The notes under the pieces: generated by a model
Told to the model about the DNA's origin: nothing
The model's database searches: none
Seen by the model: the letters and a program-made list of their open reading frames with translations, nothing else
DNA from: Microbacterium sp. BK668
GTDB lineage: Bacteria; Actinomycetota; Actinomycetes; Actinomycetales; Microbacteriaceae
Length of the DNA stretch: 64,000 bases
Direction of reading: 5' to 3'
Assembly: GCF_004362195.1 (NCBI RefSeq)
Contig: NZ_SNWG01000002.1
Location: 62,001 to 126,000, forward strand
Position numbers and translations under genes: made by a program
In this document: in pieces, positions 19,451 through 27,760 of the stretch
How positions within the stretch are numbered: the first letter of the stretch is position 1
How the letters are laid out: each line of letters starts with the position of its first letter

Positions 19451-19479
19451 GCGCCGACGGATGCCGTCGCATCCGGCGC
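19451..19479. terminator. Bidirectional hairpin between rsrA and the lipid kinase
   Basis: GCGCC (19451-19455) plus GGATGC (19459-19464) pair with GCATCC (19469-19474) plus GGCGC (19475-19479). The loop is CGTC and one arm has a 3-base bulge. It sits between convergent stops at 19447 and 19482, with no U-tract. It also contains the GGATGC/GCATCC motif common in this window. Confidence 0.55.
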
Positions 19480-19481
19480 GG

Positions 19482-20387
19482 TCACCTCGGCGGTGCGAAC
19501 ACCCGAAGGGCGCCGGGCACCACGTCGACCGTGAGCGGAAGCGCCCCGACCGGATCGCCGTCCGCGTACGCCGTCACGCCGCCCGCTGCGAGCGACACGG
19601 CGGTCACCCGCCGTGTCACGACCTCGGGAAGCGTCGTATGCGTCCCGTCGTACACACGGGGGATCAGCCGCGCGAGGCGCATCCTTCCCGCGGGCCGCAC
19701 GAGGGTCACGTCGAGCAGGCCGTCGCACGGATCGGCATCGGGACAGACCGGGATGCCGCCGCCGTACATGCTCGTGTTGCCCACCGTCGCCATCGCGAGG
19801 TCGCCGTCGAGGCGCTCGACCGCACCGTCGGCGAGCCGCAGCTCGAGCTGGAACGGCATGCCCCGAAGCCGCAGGAACTCCAGCGCGATCGCGATCGTGT
19901 AGCGCGATCGGCCGCGCGGCCACGTCATGGCGTTCGCACGGTCGTTGACCTTCGAGTCGAAGCCGCTCGCGAGCACCGACGCGAAGTGCTGCGTCGACCC
20001 GTCCGCTCGCGTGATGCGGGCGAGGTCGAGGGAGCGGGTCGTCCCCTCGGCGATGAGCTCGGCCGCCGCGTCCGCGTCGAGCTCGTGCAGGCCGAGCGCT
20101 CCCGCGAAGTCGTTCCCCGTCCCGGAGGGGATGATGCCGAGCGGCACGCCGGTGCCGGCGAGCTCCTGCGCCGCGAGATTGACCGTCCCGTCCCCGCCCG
20201 CCACGACGACGGCGTCGGCGCCCAGCTCGATCGCCGTGCGCAGCAGCGCGCTCGATTCGGCTGCGCTCCCGCCGCTCACGATCGTCGTCCGCACCCCGAG
20301 CTCCCGCAGGCGAGCGGCCGCGGTCCTCGCGGCGCCCGTGGGCGCGCCCGAGCGCGCGGCGGGGTTCAGGAGCAGTGCGACGGTCAC
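19482..20387 (-). CDS. Diacylglycerol/lipid kinase family protein
   Basis: A 301-residue DagK/YegS-like lipid kinase. The ATP-binding motif is VVAGGDGTVNLAAQEL with PSGTGNDFAGAL following. The second half (GLLDVTLVRPAGR, DGDPVGALPLTVDVVPGALRVF) is the beta-sandwich domain typical of the family. It phosphorylates diacylglycerol or a related lipid at the inner membrane face. The GTG at 20387 overlaps the stop of the AGPS-like gene by GTGA, so the two are one unit. Coupling to a glycerolipid-type FAD enzyme suggests a shared lipid pathway, which is an inference. Confidence 0.9.
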   Translation of the reverse strand: MTVALLLNPAARSGAPTGAARTAAARLRELGVRTTIVSGGSAAESSALLRTAIELGADAVVVAGGDGTVNLAAQELAGTGVPLGIIPSGTGNDFAGALGLHELDADAAAELIAEGTTRSLDLARITRADGSTQHFASVLASGFDSKVNDRANAMTWPRGRSRYTIAIALEFLRLRGMPFQLELRLADGAVERLDGDLAMATVGNTSMYGGGIPVCPDADPCDGLLDVTLVRPAGRMRLARLIPRVYDGTHTTLPEVVTRRVTAVSLAAGGVTAYADGDPVGALPLTVDVVPGALRVFAPPR

Positions 20388-22012
20388 GAGCCTCCCGCCC
20401 GCGGCGCGACGAGGACCCCCGGGTTCATGATGCCGGTCGGATCGAACACGTCCTTCACTGCGCGAAGGGCGGCGGCGCCCAGCGGACCGATCTCGTCCTC
20501 CAGGTAGGGGCGGTGATCACGTCCGACGGCGTGGTGGTGCGTGATCGTGCCGCCGGCGCGTCCGATCGCGCGGGACGCGGCATCCTTCGCCTCCTGCCAC
20601 TGGCCCGCCGGATCGTCGGTCAGCGCAGCGACGACGGTGAAGTAGAGCGATGCGCCGGCGGGATACACGTGCGAGATGTGGCACATCACCAGAGGCGTCG
20701 TGCCCGCTGCGCTGAGCGCCGTCACAAGGGCGTCGGTGACCGCACCCTTGAGCTCCGCGATCTGGGCCCACGTGGTCGCCGTCTCGAGGGTCTCGGCGAG
20801 GACGCCGATGTCGAGGAGCGTGTCGCGCAGCGCGGGGGAGGCGAAGCGCGAGCGCTCCCACGAGCGGGCGGGATCCTCGCCGCGGGACCTGCCGCCGTGC
20901 ACGGCGAACACCGCGTCGACCGCGTCGCACGTCGCCCCCGCCTCGGCGTCCGTCGCGCCTTCGAAGGTCGCGACGGCCAGACACCCGCGCATGCGCGTGA
21001 GGTGACCGCCGAGCGTCGCAGTGACGCGCGTCTCGGATGCGTCGCTCAGCCGCAGGACGGTGGGACGGATGCCGCGCTGCGTCGCCTCGCGCAGAGCCGC
21101 CGCGCCGGAGGCGAAATCGGGGAAGGTCCACGATCCGTAGGCCGTCGCGTGCGGCGCCGGCCTGATGCGCACGGTGATCTCGGTGAGGACGCCGAACGCG
21201 CCTTCGGACCCCAGGAACAGCTGGCGCAGGTCCGGCCCGGCGGCGCTCGCGGGCGCGCGCCCGAGCTGAAGTTCGCCGGCCGGCGTCGCGACGCGCAGCG
21301 CATGGACGAGGTCGTCGAACCGGCCGTAGCCGCGCGAGGCCTGTCCGCTCGAGCGGGTCGCGGCGAAGCCGCCGATCGAGGCGTAGCGGAAGCTCTGCGG
21401 GAAGTGCCCGAGGGTGTATCCGCGCGCGGCGAGCAGCTCCTCGGCCTGCGGGCCGGTCGTGCCGGCACCGAAGGTCGCCAGCAGCGATGTCTCATCGAGC
21501 CGGAGCAGCGCCGCCGTCCGCGCGAGCTCGAGGGCGATGACGAGGCGGTGACCACCGGCGTCGGGGTCGACGCCGCCCACGACGCTGGTCCCGCCGCCGA
21601 AGGGCACGACCGCGATCGCGCGTTCGGCGCAGACCGCGAGGACGGCGAGGACCTCCTCGTGCGACGCAGGCGACACCACGGCGTCCGGGGCGTCCTGCGG
21701 GTCGGCCAGACGCCGGGCCAGCAGATCGGGCGTGCTCTTCCCCCCGAGGTGCATCATGCGCACGTCGTCGTCCCGCGTCGCGTGCTCGGCGCCGACGACG
21801 GCTGTGAGCGCGGCCAGGTCGGGGTCGCCCATGCGTGACGCGAGCAGCACCGGTCGCGAGCGCCGGGGGATGGGATGCGCCTTGCCGGGCAGCACGGTCT
21901 TGACGATGGCGCGTGCGGCGACGGGCAGCTTCGCCGGCTCGTCGCCCCACGCGTCCCACTCCGAGCGGCTGGCGGGGGGCGGCACAGCGAGCGGTGTCGT
22001 CGGCGATGACAT
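20384..22012 (-). CDS. FAD-binding oxidase, alkyl-DHAP synthase (AGPS)-like
   Basis: A 542-residue VAO-type flavoprotein. The FAD-binding PP loop is VVPFGGGTSVVGGVDP with the following LDETSLLATFGAGTTG and SFRYASIGGFAATRSSGQASRGYG. The C-terminal cap includes HISHVYPAGASLYFTV and HHHAVGRDHRPYLEDE, with the His-rich active-site loop characteristic of alkyldihydroxyacetonephosphate synthases. Bacterial members may instead be D-2-hydroxyacid oxidases, so substrate is uncertain. Start 22012 (ATG) follows a minus-strand TACTGT by 5 bases. It is divergent from tetR across a shared operator. Confidence 0.85.
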   Translation of the reverse strand: MSSPTTPLAVPPPASRSEWDAWGDEPAKLPVAARAIVKTVLPGKAHPIPRRSRPVLLASRMGDPDLAALTAVVGAEHATRDDDVRMMHLGGKSTPDLLARRLADPQDAPDAVVSPASHEEVLAVLAVCAERAIAVVPFGGGTSVVGGVDPDAGGHRLVIALELARTAALLRLDETSLLATFGAGTTGPQAEELLAARGYTLGHFPQSFRYASIGGFAATRSSGQASRGYGRFDDLVHALRVATPAGELQLGRAPASAAGPDLRQLFLGSEGAFGVLTEITVRIRPAPHATAYGSWTFPDFASGAAALREATQRGIRPTVLRLSDASETRVTATLGGHLTRMRGCLAVATFEGATDAEAGATCDAVDAVFAVHGGRSRGEDPARSWERSRFASPALRDTLLDIGVLAETLETATTWAQIAELKGAVTDALVTALSAAGTTPLVMCHISHVYPAGASLYFTVVAALTDDPAGQWQEAKDAASRAIGRAGGTITHHHAVGRDHRPYLEDEIGPLGAAALRAVKDVFDPTGIMNPGVLVAPRAGGS

Positions 22013-22017
22013 GGGCG

Positions 22018-22046
22018 ACAGTATGACACATTCTGTATTGTTGTCA
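22018..22046. promoter_or_regulatory. Shared operator between AGPS-like gene and tetR
   Basis: ACAGTATGACACATTCTGT (22018-22036) is an imperfect palindrome with 7 of 9 base pairs matching. A second pair, TGACA (22024-22028) and TGTCA (22042-22046), overlaps it. The plus-strand -10 TATTGT (22036-22041) for tetR and the minus-strand -10 TACTGT (22018-22023) for the AGPS gene both lie within. Binding of the TetR protein here would block both promoters. Confidence 0.65.
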
Positions 22047-22047
22047 C

Positions 22048-22641
22048 ATGGCACCGCCGCCGACCCGCACCGCGCTGACGAGAGGCGCCTCCGCCGCGAC
22101 CGAGGGCGCGCTCCTGGACGCGGCGCTCGCGGAGGTGATCGCGCACGGGATCCGGCGCACGACCGCGTCCGACGTCGCCCGCCGCGCGGGCGTGTCGCGC
22201 CAGACGCTCTACCGCTATTGGCCCGACGTGCAGGCGCTGTTCGCGTCGCTCGTCACGCGCGAGCTCCTCGCCGTGCTCCCGGGCGAGACGGAGCCGGAGG
22301 ACCTCGACGATCTCGTCGGGCTGCTGGTCGGGACGGCGTCGGCCGTGCGGCGGATGCCCCTTCTCGGCCGGCTGCGCGACACCGATCCGGAACTCCTCGG
22401 CCGCTACCTGCTCACGCGCCTCGGCACGAGTCAGCGCGCGATCCACACGGACCTCTCGCGCCGCCTGCGCGCCGCCCAGGATCGGGGCCTCGTGCGCGGC
22501 GGAGACGCCGACGCCCTCGCCGCGACGGTGATGCTCCTCGTGCAGTCCGCGGTGCTGTCTGGGCCGCTCGTCGAGGAGTGGCTGCCTGCGACGGCGTGGA
22601 CCGATGAGCTGTCGCGCGCGTTGAAGGGGTATCTGGGATGA
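22048..22641 (+). CDS. TetR-family transcriptional regulator
   Basis: 197 residues. The N-terminal TetR helix-turn-helix is at residues ~18-65 (LLDAALAEVIAHGIRRTTASDVARRAGVSRQTLYRYW). The rest is a helical ligand-binding and dimerisation domain. Its ATG is 6 bases after TATTGT, so the mRNA is probably leaderless. glpD overlaps its stop by ATGA. The palindrome between it and the AGPS-like gene is the obvious operator, which would let one lipid- or glycerol-related ligand control both arms. The ligand is unknown. Confidence 0.92.
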   Translation: MAPPPTRTALTRGASAATEGALLDAALAEVIAHGIRRTTASDVARRAGVSRQTLYRYWPDVQALFASLVTRELLAVLPGETEPEDLDDLVGLLVGTASAVRRMPLLGRLRDTDPELLGRYLLTRLGTSQRAIHTDLSRRLRAAQDRGLVRGGDADALAATVMLLVQSAVLSGPLVEEWLPATAWTDELSRALKGYLG

Positions 22642-24194
22642 GGATCGTCGGCCGCACGCCCTTCTCCACCGCTCTGCACGCGGGGCGGCGTTCGCGCGAG
22701 CTCGCGCGGCTCGGCGACGAGCCGCGGGTGGATGTCGTCGTGATCGGCGGCGGCATCACGGGCGTCGGGGCGGCGCTGGACGCCGCGAGCCGCGGGCTCC
22801 GGACGGTGCTCGTCGAGCGCCACGACTTCGCGCACGGCACGAGCCGGTGGAGCTCCAAGCTCGTGCACGGCGGCCTGCGATACCTCGCCTCGGGGCAGAT
22901 CGGCATCGCACACGAGAGCGCGACCGAGCGGCACCTGCTGCTCACGCGGATCGCGCCCCACCTGACGCGCCCCCTTGCGCAGGTCCTGCCGCTGTACGCG
23001 CCTGGCCACGTCTCGCAGGGCGCCTTCATCGGCATGGGCTACGGGCTCGGCGATGGCCTGCGGCGCTTCGTCGGAACGCCCGACGCCGTGCTCCGCTCGC
23101 CCGGACCCATCGGGGTGGCCGAGACGGCGCGTCTGGCTCCCGGCGTGCGCCGCGAGAACCTGCGCGGCGCGATGCGGGGCTGGGACGGGCAGCTGATCGA
23201 TGACGCGCGTCTCGTGATCGGCGTCGCGCGCACGGCGGCCGGGTTCGGGGCATCCGTCCTCTCCCGCGTCGAGGCCGTCCACGCGACCGGCGACCGCGTC
23301 CGCCTCCGCGACGGCCTCACGGGGGAGGAGCTCGACCTCGCGGCGCGAGCGGTCGTCAACGCCACCGGCGTGTGGGCAGGCGGGCTCGACCCCGATGTCC
23401 GCCTACGCCCGAGCCGGGGCACCCACCTCGTGATCGACTCGGCGCGGCTCGGCGGCTCGGACGTGTCGCTCACCGTCCCCGTCTCGGGCTCACGCAGCCG
23501 ATTCGTGTTCACGCTCCCCGCGCAGCACGGCCGCACCTACATCGGGATCACCGATGTGCCGGCTGACGGGCCGATCCCCGACGTGCCCGAGGCGACCGAG
23601 GCCGAGATCGACCTCCTGCTGGGAACGGTGAACGCCGTGCTCGCCGAGCCCCTGACCCGCGCTGATGTCGTGGCGACCTTCGCGGGCCTCCGGCCGCTTC
23701 TGACGTCGCCGCACGACGTCGACGAGACGAGCGACCTGTCTCGTCGGCACGCGATCCGCGAGTCGTCGACAGGCGTGCTCACGGTGGTGGGCGGCAAGCT
23801 CACCACCTACAGGCGCATGGCGGAGGACGCCCTCGACGAGGCGATCCGCCGCCGGCAGCTCCCCGCCCGGGCCTCGGCGACACGCGCGCTGCCGCTGGTC
23901 GGTGCGTGGCCGCGCGACCGGCTCGGCGAGGTCGCCGCCCCGCCCCGGTTCGTTCGCCGCTACGGCGCGGAGGCGCCCTACGCGGCGGCGCTTCCGGACG
24001 GGCCCTCCGCGGCGTGCGGCGTCACGGCGCAGGAGCTGCAGTGGGGTGTCGCCGTCGAAGGGGCGCTCTCGATCGACGACCTGCTCGATCGCCGCACGCG
24101 GCTGGGACTGGTCGCGGACGATCGGAGGGCGTCGACGGATGCCGCGGCCGCCGCCTTCGAGCGGGCGGGGGTGGATCCGCCGGCCGTCGCGTAG
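22638..24194 (+). CDS. glpD: Glycerol-3-phosphate dehydrogenase, FAD-dependent
   Basis: A 518-residue peripheral membrane flavoenzyme oxidising glycerol-3-phosphate to dihydroxyacetone phosphate. The Rossmann FAD motif is VVVIGGGITGVGAALDAASRG (from residue 33). It is followed by the GlpD signature SRWSSKLVHGGLRYLA, then IDDARLVIGVARTA, NATGVWAG and the C-terminal GGKLTTYRRMAEDALD. The ATG at 22638 lies in the tetR stop. The DHAP product is the substrate class used by AGPS-like enzymes, whose gene is divergent here. No glycerol kinase or facilitator is in the window. Confidence 0.94.
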   Translation: MRIVGRTPFSTALHAGRRSRELARLGDEPRVDVVVIGGGITGVGAALDAASRGLRTVLVERHDFAHGTSRWSSKLVHGGLRYLASGQIGIAHESATERHLLLTRIAPHLTRPLAQVLPLYAPGHVSQGAFIGMGYGLGDGLRRFVGTPDAVLRSPGPIGVAETARLAPGVRRENLRGAMRGWDGQLIDDARLVIGVARTAAGFGASVLSRVEAVHATGDRVRLRDGLTGEELDLAARAVVNATGVWAGGLDPDVRLRPSRGTHLVIDSARLGGSDVSLTVPVSGSRSRFVFTLPAQHGRTYIGITDVPADGPIPDVPEATEAEIDLLLGTVNAVLAEPLTRADVVATFAGLRPLLTSPHDVDETSDLSRRHAIRESSTGVLTVVGGKLTTYRRMAEDALDEAIRRRQLPARASATRALPLVGAWPRDRLGEVAAPPRFVRRYGAEAPYAAALPDGPSAACGVTAQELQWGVAVEGALSIDDLLDRRTRLGLVADDRRASTDAAAAAFERAGVDPPAVA

Positions 24195-24251
24195 GCCGGT
24201 CGGCACGGCCTCCCGTCCCTTCGCCGCCGATGCACGGCGCAGCGGGACTCT

Positions 24252-24836
24252 TCAGGCGGAGCCGCTCCACGGGGCGGGCACGATGACCCAGACGACCGTC
24301 GCGGGCCTTCCCCCGTCGACGTGCCATGTGTGCGGTTCGCGGCCCGGAAAGGTGAGCGCGTCCCCCGCGCTGAGAGGCACCGACCGATCGGCGAACCGGA
24401 CGGTCACACGCCCCTCGATGACGTGCAGCACCTCGACATCGCAGTTGATCGTGTACAGATCCGCTCCGCCATGCGCGTCGGGCTGGAGCTCGGAGTGCAG
24501 GAGCTGGACCCGGTGCTCGCCGCGGGGCGACATGAGCCGCTCCTGGGCGTGGACGCCGCCGAGGTTGATGCGCGGCGCGTCGACGAATGAGACCTTCTGC
24601 ACCTCCGGCTCGGTGAAGAGCGCTCCGACGGGCAGTGAAAGCACCTGACACAGCTGTACGAGCGTCGCGACGCTGGGGGAGGTCTCATCCCGCTCGAGAC
24701 GACTGAGGAAGCCCTTCGACAGACCCGTCGTCTCGGCGAGCTGTCCGAGGGACATGCCCTGCCCGGTCCGAGCGGCTCGGAGCTTCGCGCCGATCGGCGT
24801 GACAGTGGCGTCGGCGTCCGGATGGATGGCGCGCAT
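24252..24836 (-). CDS. XRE-family regulator with C-terminal cupin
   Basis: 194 residues. Residues ~15-70 are an XRE helix-turn-helix (KLRAARTGQGMSLGQLAETTGLSKGFLSRLERDETSPS). Residues ~115-185 are a cupin barrel with DVEVLHVIEGRVTVRF and PLSAGDALTFPGREPHTWHVDG. Such proteins sense small metabolites, often polyamine or amino-acid related, and control adjacent catabolic genes. GAGGAG precedes the ATG at 24836. It diverges from the ureohydrolase operon, whose promoter carries a 17-bp palindrome; regulation of that operon is a reasonable inference. Confidence 0.92.
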   Translation of the reverse strand: MRAIHPDADATVTPIGAKLRAARTGQGMSLGQLAETTGLSKGFLSRLERDETSPSVATLVQLCQVLSLPVGALFTEPEVQKVSFVDAPRINLGGVHAQERLMSPRGEHRVQLLHSELQPDAHGGADLYTINCDVEVLHVIEGRVTVRFADRSVPLSAGDALTFPGREPHTWHVDGGRPATVVWVIVPAPWSGSA

Positions 24837-24860
24837 GGCGGCTCCTCGAGAAAGCGGCAC

Positions 24861-24889
24861 TTGACCCGCCGTCACGGCGGGCGTACCTT
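24861..24889 (+). promoter_or_regulatory. Ureohydrolase operon promoter with palindromic spacer
   Basis: TTGACC (24861-24866), a 17-base spacer and TACCTT (24884-24889) form a near-consensus sigma-70-type promoter. CCCGCCGT and ACGGCGGG (24865-24881) make a perfect 17-bp palindrome lying almost exactly in the spacer, an ideal repressor site. Downstream are direct TCCTGA repeats (24891 and 24902) and GTTG-N9-CAAC (24922-24938). Confidence 0.75.
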
Positions 24890-24929
24890 GTCCTGAGAGT
24901 TTCCTGAAGAGTATCAAAGGTTGTCTAAT

Positions 24930-25880
24930 ATGCAACAGGAGCGCGAGCAGCCCCGGGAACCCGTGGACGCCAGCCGCGTGCCGCGTTTCGCCGGGATCGC
25001 GACCTTCGCGCGCCTGCCGCGCCTGGATGAGGTGTCGAGAGCCGATGTGGCCGTGGCCGGCGTTCCGTTCGACAGCGGGGTCAGCTACCGCCCGGGGGCT
25101 CGCTTCGGTCCGGCGCACGTACGTGAGGCCTCTCGGCTCCTGCGGCCGTACAACCCGGCGCAGGACGTCTTCCCGTTCGCCTCGCAGCAGGTCGCCGACG
25201 CGGGTGACCTCATCGCGAATCCGTTCGACATCGCCACCGCCGTCGCGGAGATCGAGGCGGGTGCGCGCGATCTGCGTGCTCGGGCCGATCGGCTCGTCGT
25301 CATCGGGGGCGACCACACCATCGCACTGCCCCTTCTCCGAGAGGTGAATGGTCAGCACGGGCCCGTCGCCGTCCTGCACTTCGACGCGCATCTGGACACC
25401 TGGGACACCTACTTCGGTGCACCGACCACCCACGGCACCCCTTTCCGCCGGGCCTCCGAGGAAGGGCTCATCGACCTCACGGCGAGCATGCACGTCGGGA
25501 TACGCGGCCCCCTCTACGCCAAGCGCGACCTCGAGGACGACGAGAGGCTGGGTTTCGCGATCGTGAGCAGCGAGTTCATCGAGGAGAGCGGCGTCCCCGC
25601 GGCCATCGATCGGATCCGTGCGCGCGTCGCCGACAAGCCGCTGTACATCTCCATCGACATCGACGTTCTCGACCCCTCGCACGCTCCCGGCACCGGGACG
25701 CCGGAGGCCGGAGGTCTCACCAGCCGGGAACTGCTCCGGATGCTGCGGGGCCTCGCCGACCTGCGGATCGTCGGCGCCGATGTGGTCGAGGTGGCGCCCG
25801 CATACGACCATGCGCAGCTGACCGCGGTGGCCGCCAGCCATGTGGTGTATGAGCTGCTGAGCGCGATGGCGCCGCGGTAG
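24930..25880 (+). CDS. Agmatinase-family ureohydrolase
   Basis: A 316-residue Mn/Ni-dependent ureohydrolase that removes urea (or an amidino group) from a guanidino compound. Metal ligands are visible as GGDHT (H129), FDAHLD (D152, H154, D156) and [19 protein letters not shown] (Asp pair near 240). These match the arginase/agmatinase fold, but the substrate cannot be read from the sequence; agmatine, guanidinobutyrate or guanidine are all possible. An in-frame TTG at 24921 is an alternative start. It leads a cluster with an NTF2-like protein, an NCS1 permease and a cyclase-fold hydrolase, controlled by the divergent cupin regulator. Confidence 0.88.
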   Translation: MQQEREQPREPVDASRVPRFAGIATFARLPRLDEVSRADVAVAGVPFDSGVSYRPGARFGPAHVREASRLLRPYNPAQDVFPFASQQVADAGDLIANPFDIATAVAEIEAGARDLRARADRLVVIGGDHTIALPLLREVNGQHGPVAVLHFDAHLDTWDTYFGAPTTHGTPFRRASEEGLIDLTASMHVGIRGPLYAKRDLEDDERLGFAIVSSEFIEESGVPAAIDRIRARVADKPLYISIDIDVLDPSHAPGTGTPEAGGLTSRELLRMLRGLADLRIVGADVVEVAPAYDHAQLTAVAASHVVYELLSAMAPR

Positions 25881-25913
25881 GCGGCATCCGTCTCGACTTC
25901 GAAGGAGAAGCCC

Positions 25914-26303
25914 ATGACAGTTCCCCGTCCCGCAGACGTCGAGTCCGCCGCGGCCGCCATCGTCGACGCGTTCGCCGCGAACGACGCCGATCGGTACTTC
26001 GCCGGCTTCGCTCCCGACGCCACCTTCGTCTTCCATCCCGAGCCCCGCCGGCTCGACGATCGCGCGGAGTACGAGAGGCTCTGGGCGGAGTGGGTCGCGA
26101 GCGGCTGGCGTGTGACCTCCTGCGTCTCGAGCGACCCCCGCGTGCAGGTCTTCGACGGCGGCGCCGTGTTCTCGCATACGGTCGACACCTCGGTCGACAC
26201 CGCCGACGGCCCCGAGTCGTACCGCGAGCGCGAATCCATCGTCTTCGCTCTGGACGGCGAGCGTCTCGTCGCCGTGCACGAGCACCTCTCCCCGTTCGCG
26301 TGA
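25914..26303 (+). CDS. SnoaL/NTF2-like protein
   Basis: 129 residues with the NTF2-like cone fold pattern: helices ADVESAAAAIVDAFAANDADRYFAGFAPDATFVFHPE, a middle helix RAEYERLWAEWVASG, and a C-terminal sheet ending LDGERLVAVHEHLSPF. Members can be isomerases, cyclases or ligand-binding helpers. Histidines in FHPE and VHEH line the likely pocket. GAAGGAG precedes the ATG. It lies 33 bases after the ureohydrolase stop, so co-transcription is likely. Its exact role in the pathway is unknown. Confidence 0.8.
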   Translation: MTVPRPADVESAAAAIVDAFAANDADRYFAGFAPDATFVFHPEPRRLDDRAEYERLWAEWVASGWRVTSCVSSDPRVQVFDGGAVFSHTVDTSVDTADGPESYRERESIVFALDGERLVAVHEHLSPFA

Positions 26304-26361
26304 CGCCCGGCAGCGTCATCCCCGCAGCACCGACACACCCGAAACCCGAAGGAGCCCGAAG

Positions 26362-27756
26362 ATGTCGCTCTACTCCCGTCTGGAACGGCGGCTGCAGACG
26401 CAGTCCGACGACGCCGGACCCGTTCGCGGCACGTACTCGACCCGCCGCCTGTTCATGATCTGGCTGGCGGCCAACCTCGTCGTCACCACACTGCTGACGG
26501 GAACGCTGTTCGTTCCCGATGTCCCGTATGGACTGGTCCTGCTGCTGATCGTCGCCGGCACCGTGGCGGGCGCCGCCGTGCTCGTCGCCGTCGGCACGAT
26601 CGGTCAGCGCACCGGACTGCCGACGATGGCCCTGACCCGCGGGCCGTTCGGCACCCGCGGAAGCCTCCTGCCCGTCGCGGCGAACGTCGTCATCCTGATG
26701 GGGTGGAGCTGGGTGCAGGCGATGCTCGCGGGCATCGCGCTGGACTACATCGTCGCGACGTTCACGGGATTCTCGAGTCCGGTGATCTTCGCTGTGCTGT
26801 GCCAGACGATCGTGGTCATCCTCGCGATCTTCGGGCATGCCGGGGTCGCCCGCGTCGAGCCGTGGTTCGCGGCCGTCATCCTCGCGATCGCGGCGTACAT
26901 CTTCGTCGTCTCCTTCATCTCGTACAGCCCCCCCGAGTTCGGCTCGATAACGGCCGGCGCGGAGCCCTTCTACTCGCCGGGGCTGGTCTTCGACGTCGTG
27001 CTGGCCACGGCCATCTCGTGGACGGTGCTGTCCGCCGACTTCAACCGATTCGCGCGGAGCACGCGCGTCAGCGTCGTAGGGTCGGGGGCGGGGTACACGC
27101 TCTCGACGGTCATCTCGATGTCGCTCGGTGCCACGGCGATGGGGTATGTCATCTTGAGCGGCGGCGAGGCCGTTCCGTTCGACCCCGTGACGATCATCGA
27201 GCCGTTCGGCTGGCTGTTCGGCGTCGCGATCTTCCTCTCCGTCATGGCGACCAACACGATGGTCGTCTACGGGATGGTGACCACCGTCGTGAACGCGCTG
27301 CCGGGAAGGCGGATCAGATTCCTGCCCACCGCCATCGTGCTCGGGATCATCTCGATCATCGGATCGACGTTCTTCGGGCTCCTGAACCAGTTCACGACGT
27401 TCCTCGTCACGATCGGCGCGCTCTTCGCACCGATCTTCGCCATCATGATCGTCGACTACTACGTCATCAAGCGCAGCTCGTACGCGCGCGACATCCTCCA
27501 GCCGACAGGTGGGCGCTACTGGTACGCCGGCGGCGTCAACTGGCTCGCGATCGCCTCGTGGGCCGTCGGCGCCGTGCTCGCCTACGTGTGGGCGTACGTG
27601 TGGCCTCTTCCCTTCGGTTCGACGGCTCCGGCGTTCGTCGTGACGTTCCTGCTCTATCTGCTGGTGTCGCTGCCGTCGCGCTCCAAGGGCACGTTCACCC
27701 CGACCGGGAATCTGGCGGACGAGGTGGATGCCACGCCCGCCGCGAAGGCGCGATGA
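26362..27756 (+). CDS. NCS1-family permease (cytosine/purine/allantoin type)
   Basis: A 464-residue integral membrane protein with about 12 transmembrane helices. NCS1 features are TRGPFGTRGSLLPVAANVVILMGW near residues 92-115, the NTMVVYGMVT helix, and the IMIVDYYVIKRSSY motif near the end, similar to the codB/fur-type carriers. NCS1 transporters import nucleobases, allantoin, hydantoins or related N-heterocycles by cation symport. AAGGAG precedes the ATG. Being in one operon with two amidine/amide hydrolases, it probably imports their substrate. Confidence 0.92.
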   Translation: MSLYSRLERRLQTQSDDAGPVRGTYSTRRLFMIWLAANLVVTTLLTGTLFVPDVPYGLVLLLIVAGTVAGAAVLVAVGTIGQRTGLPTMALTRGPFGTRGSLLPVAANVVILMGWSWVQAMLAGIALDYIVATFTGFSSPVIFAVLCQTIVVILAIFGHAGVARVEPWFAAVILAIAAYIFVVSFISYSPPEFGSITAGAEPFYSPGLVFDVVLATAISWTVLSADFNRFARSTRVSVVGSGAGYTLSTVISMSLGATAMGYVILSGGEAVPFDPVTIIEPFGWLFGVAIFLSVMATNTMVVYGMVTTVVNALPGRRIRFLPTAIVLGIISIIGSTFFGLLNQFTTFLVTIGALFAPIFAIMIVDYYVIKRSSYARDILQPTGGRYWYAGGVNWLAIASWAVGAVLAYVWAYVWPLPFGSTAPAFVVTFLLYLLVSLPSRSKGTFTPTGNLADEVDATPAAKAR

Positions 27757-27760
27757 GGCG

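Noticed and set aside
24921..24929. TTG start for the ureohydrolase
   Set aside because: It lacks an SD and the extra three residues are not conserved-looking; the ATG at 24930 is kept, although a start further downstream cannot be excluded.
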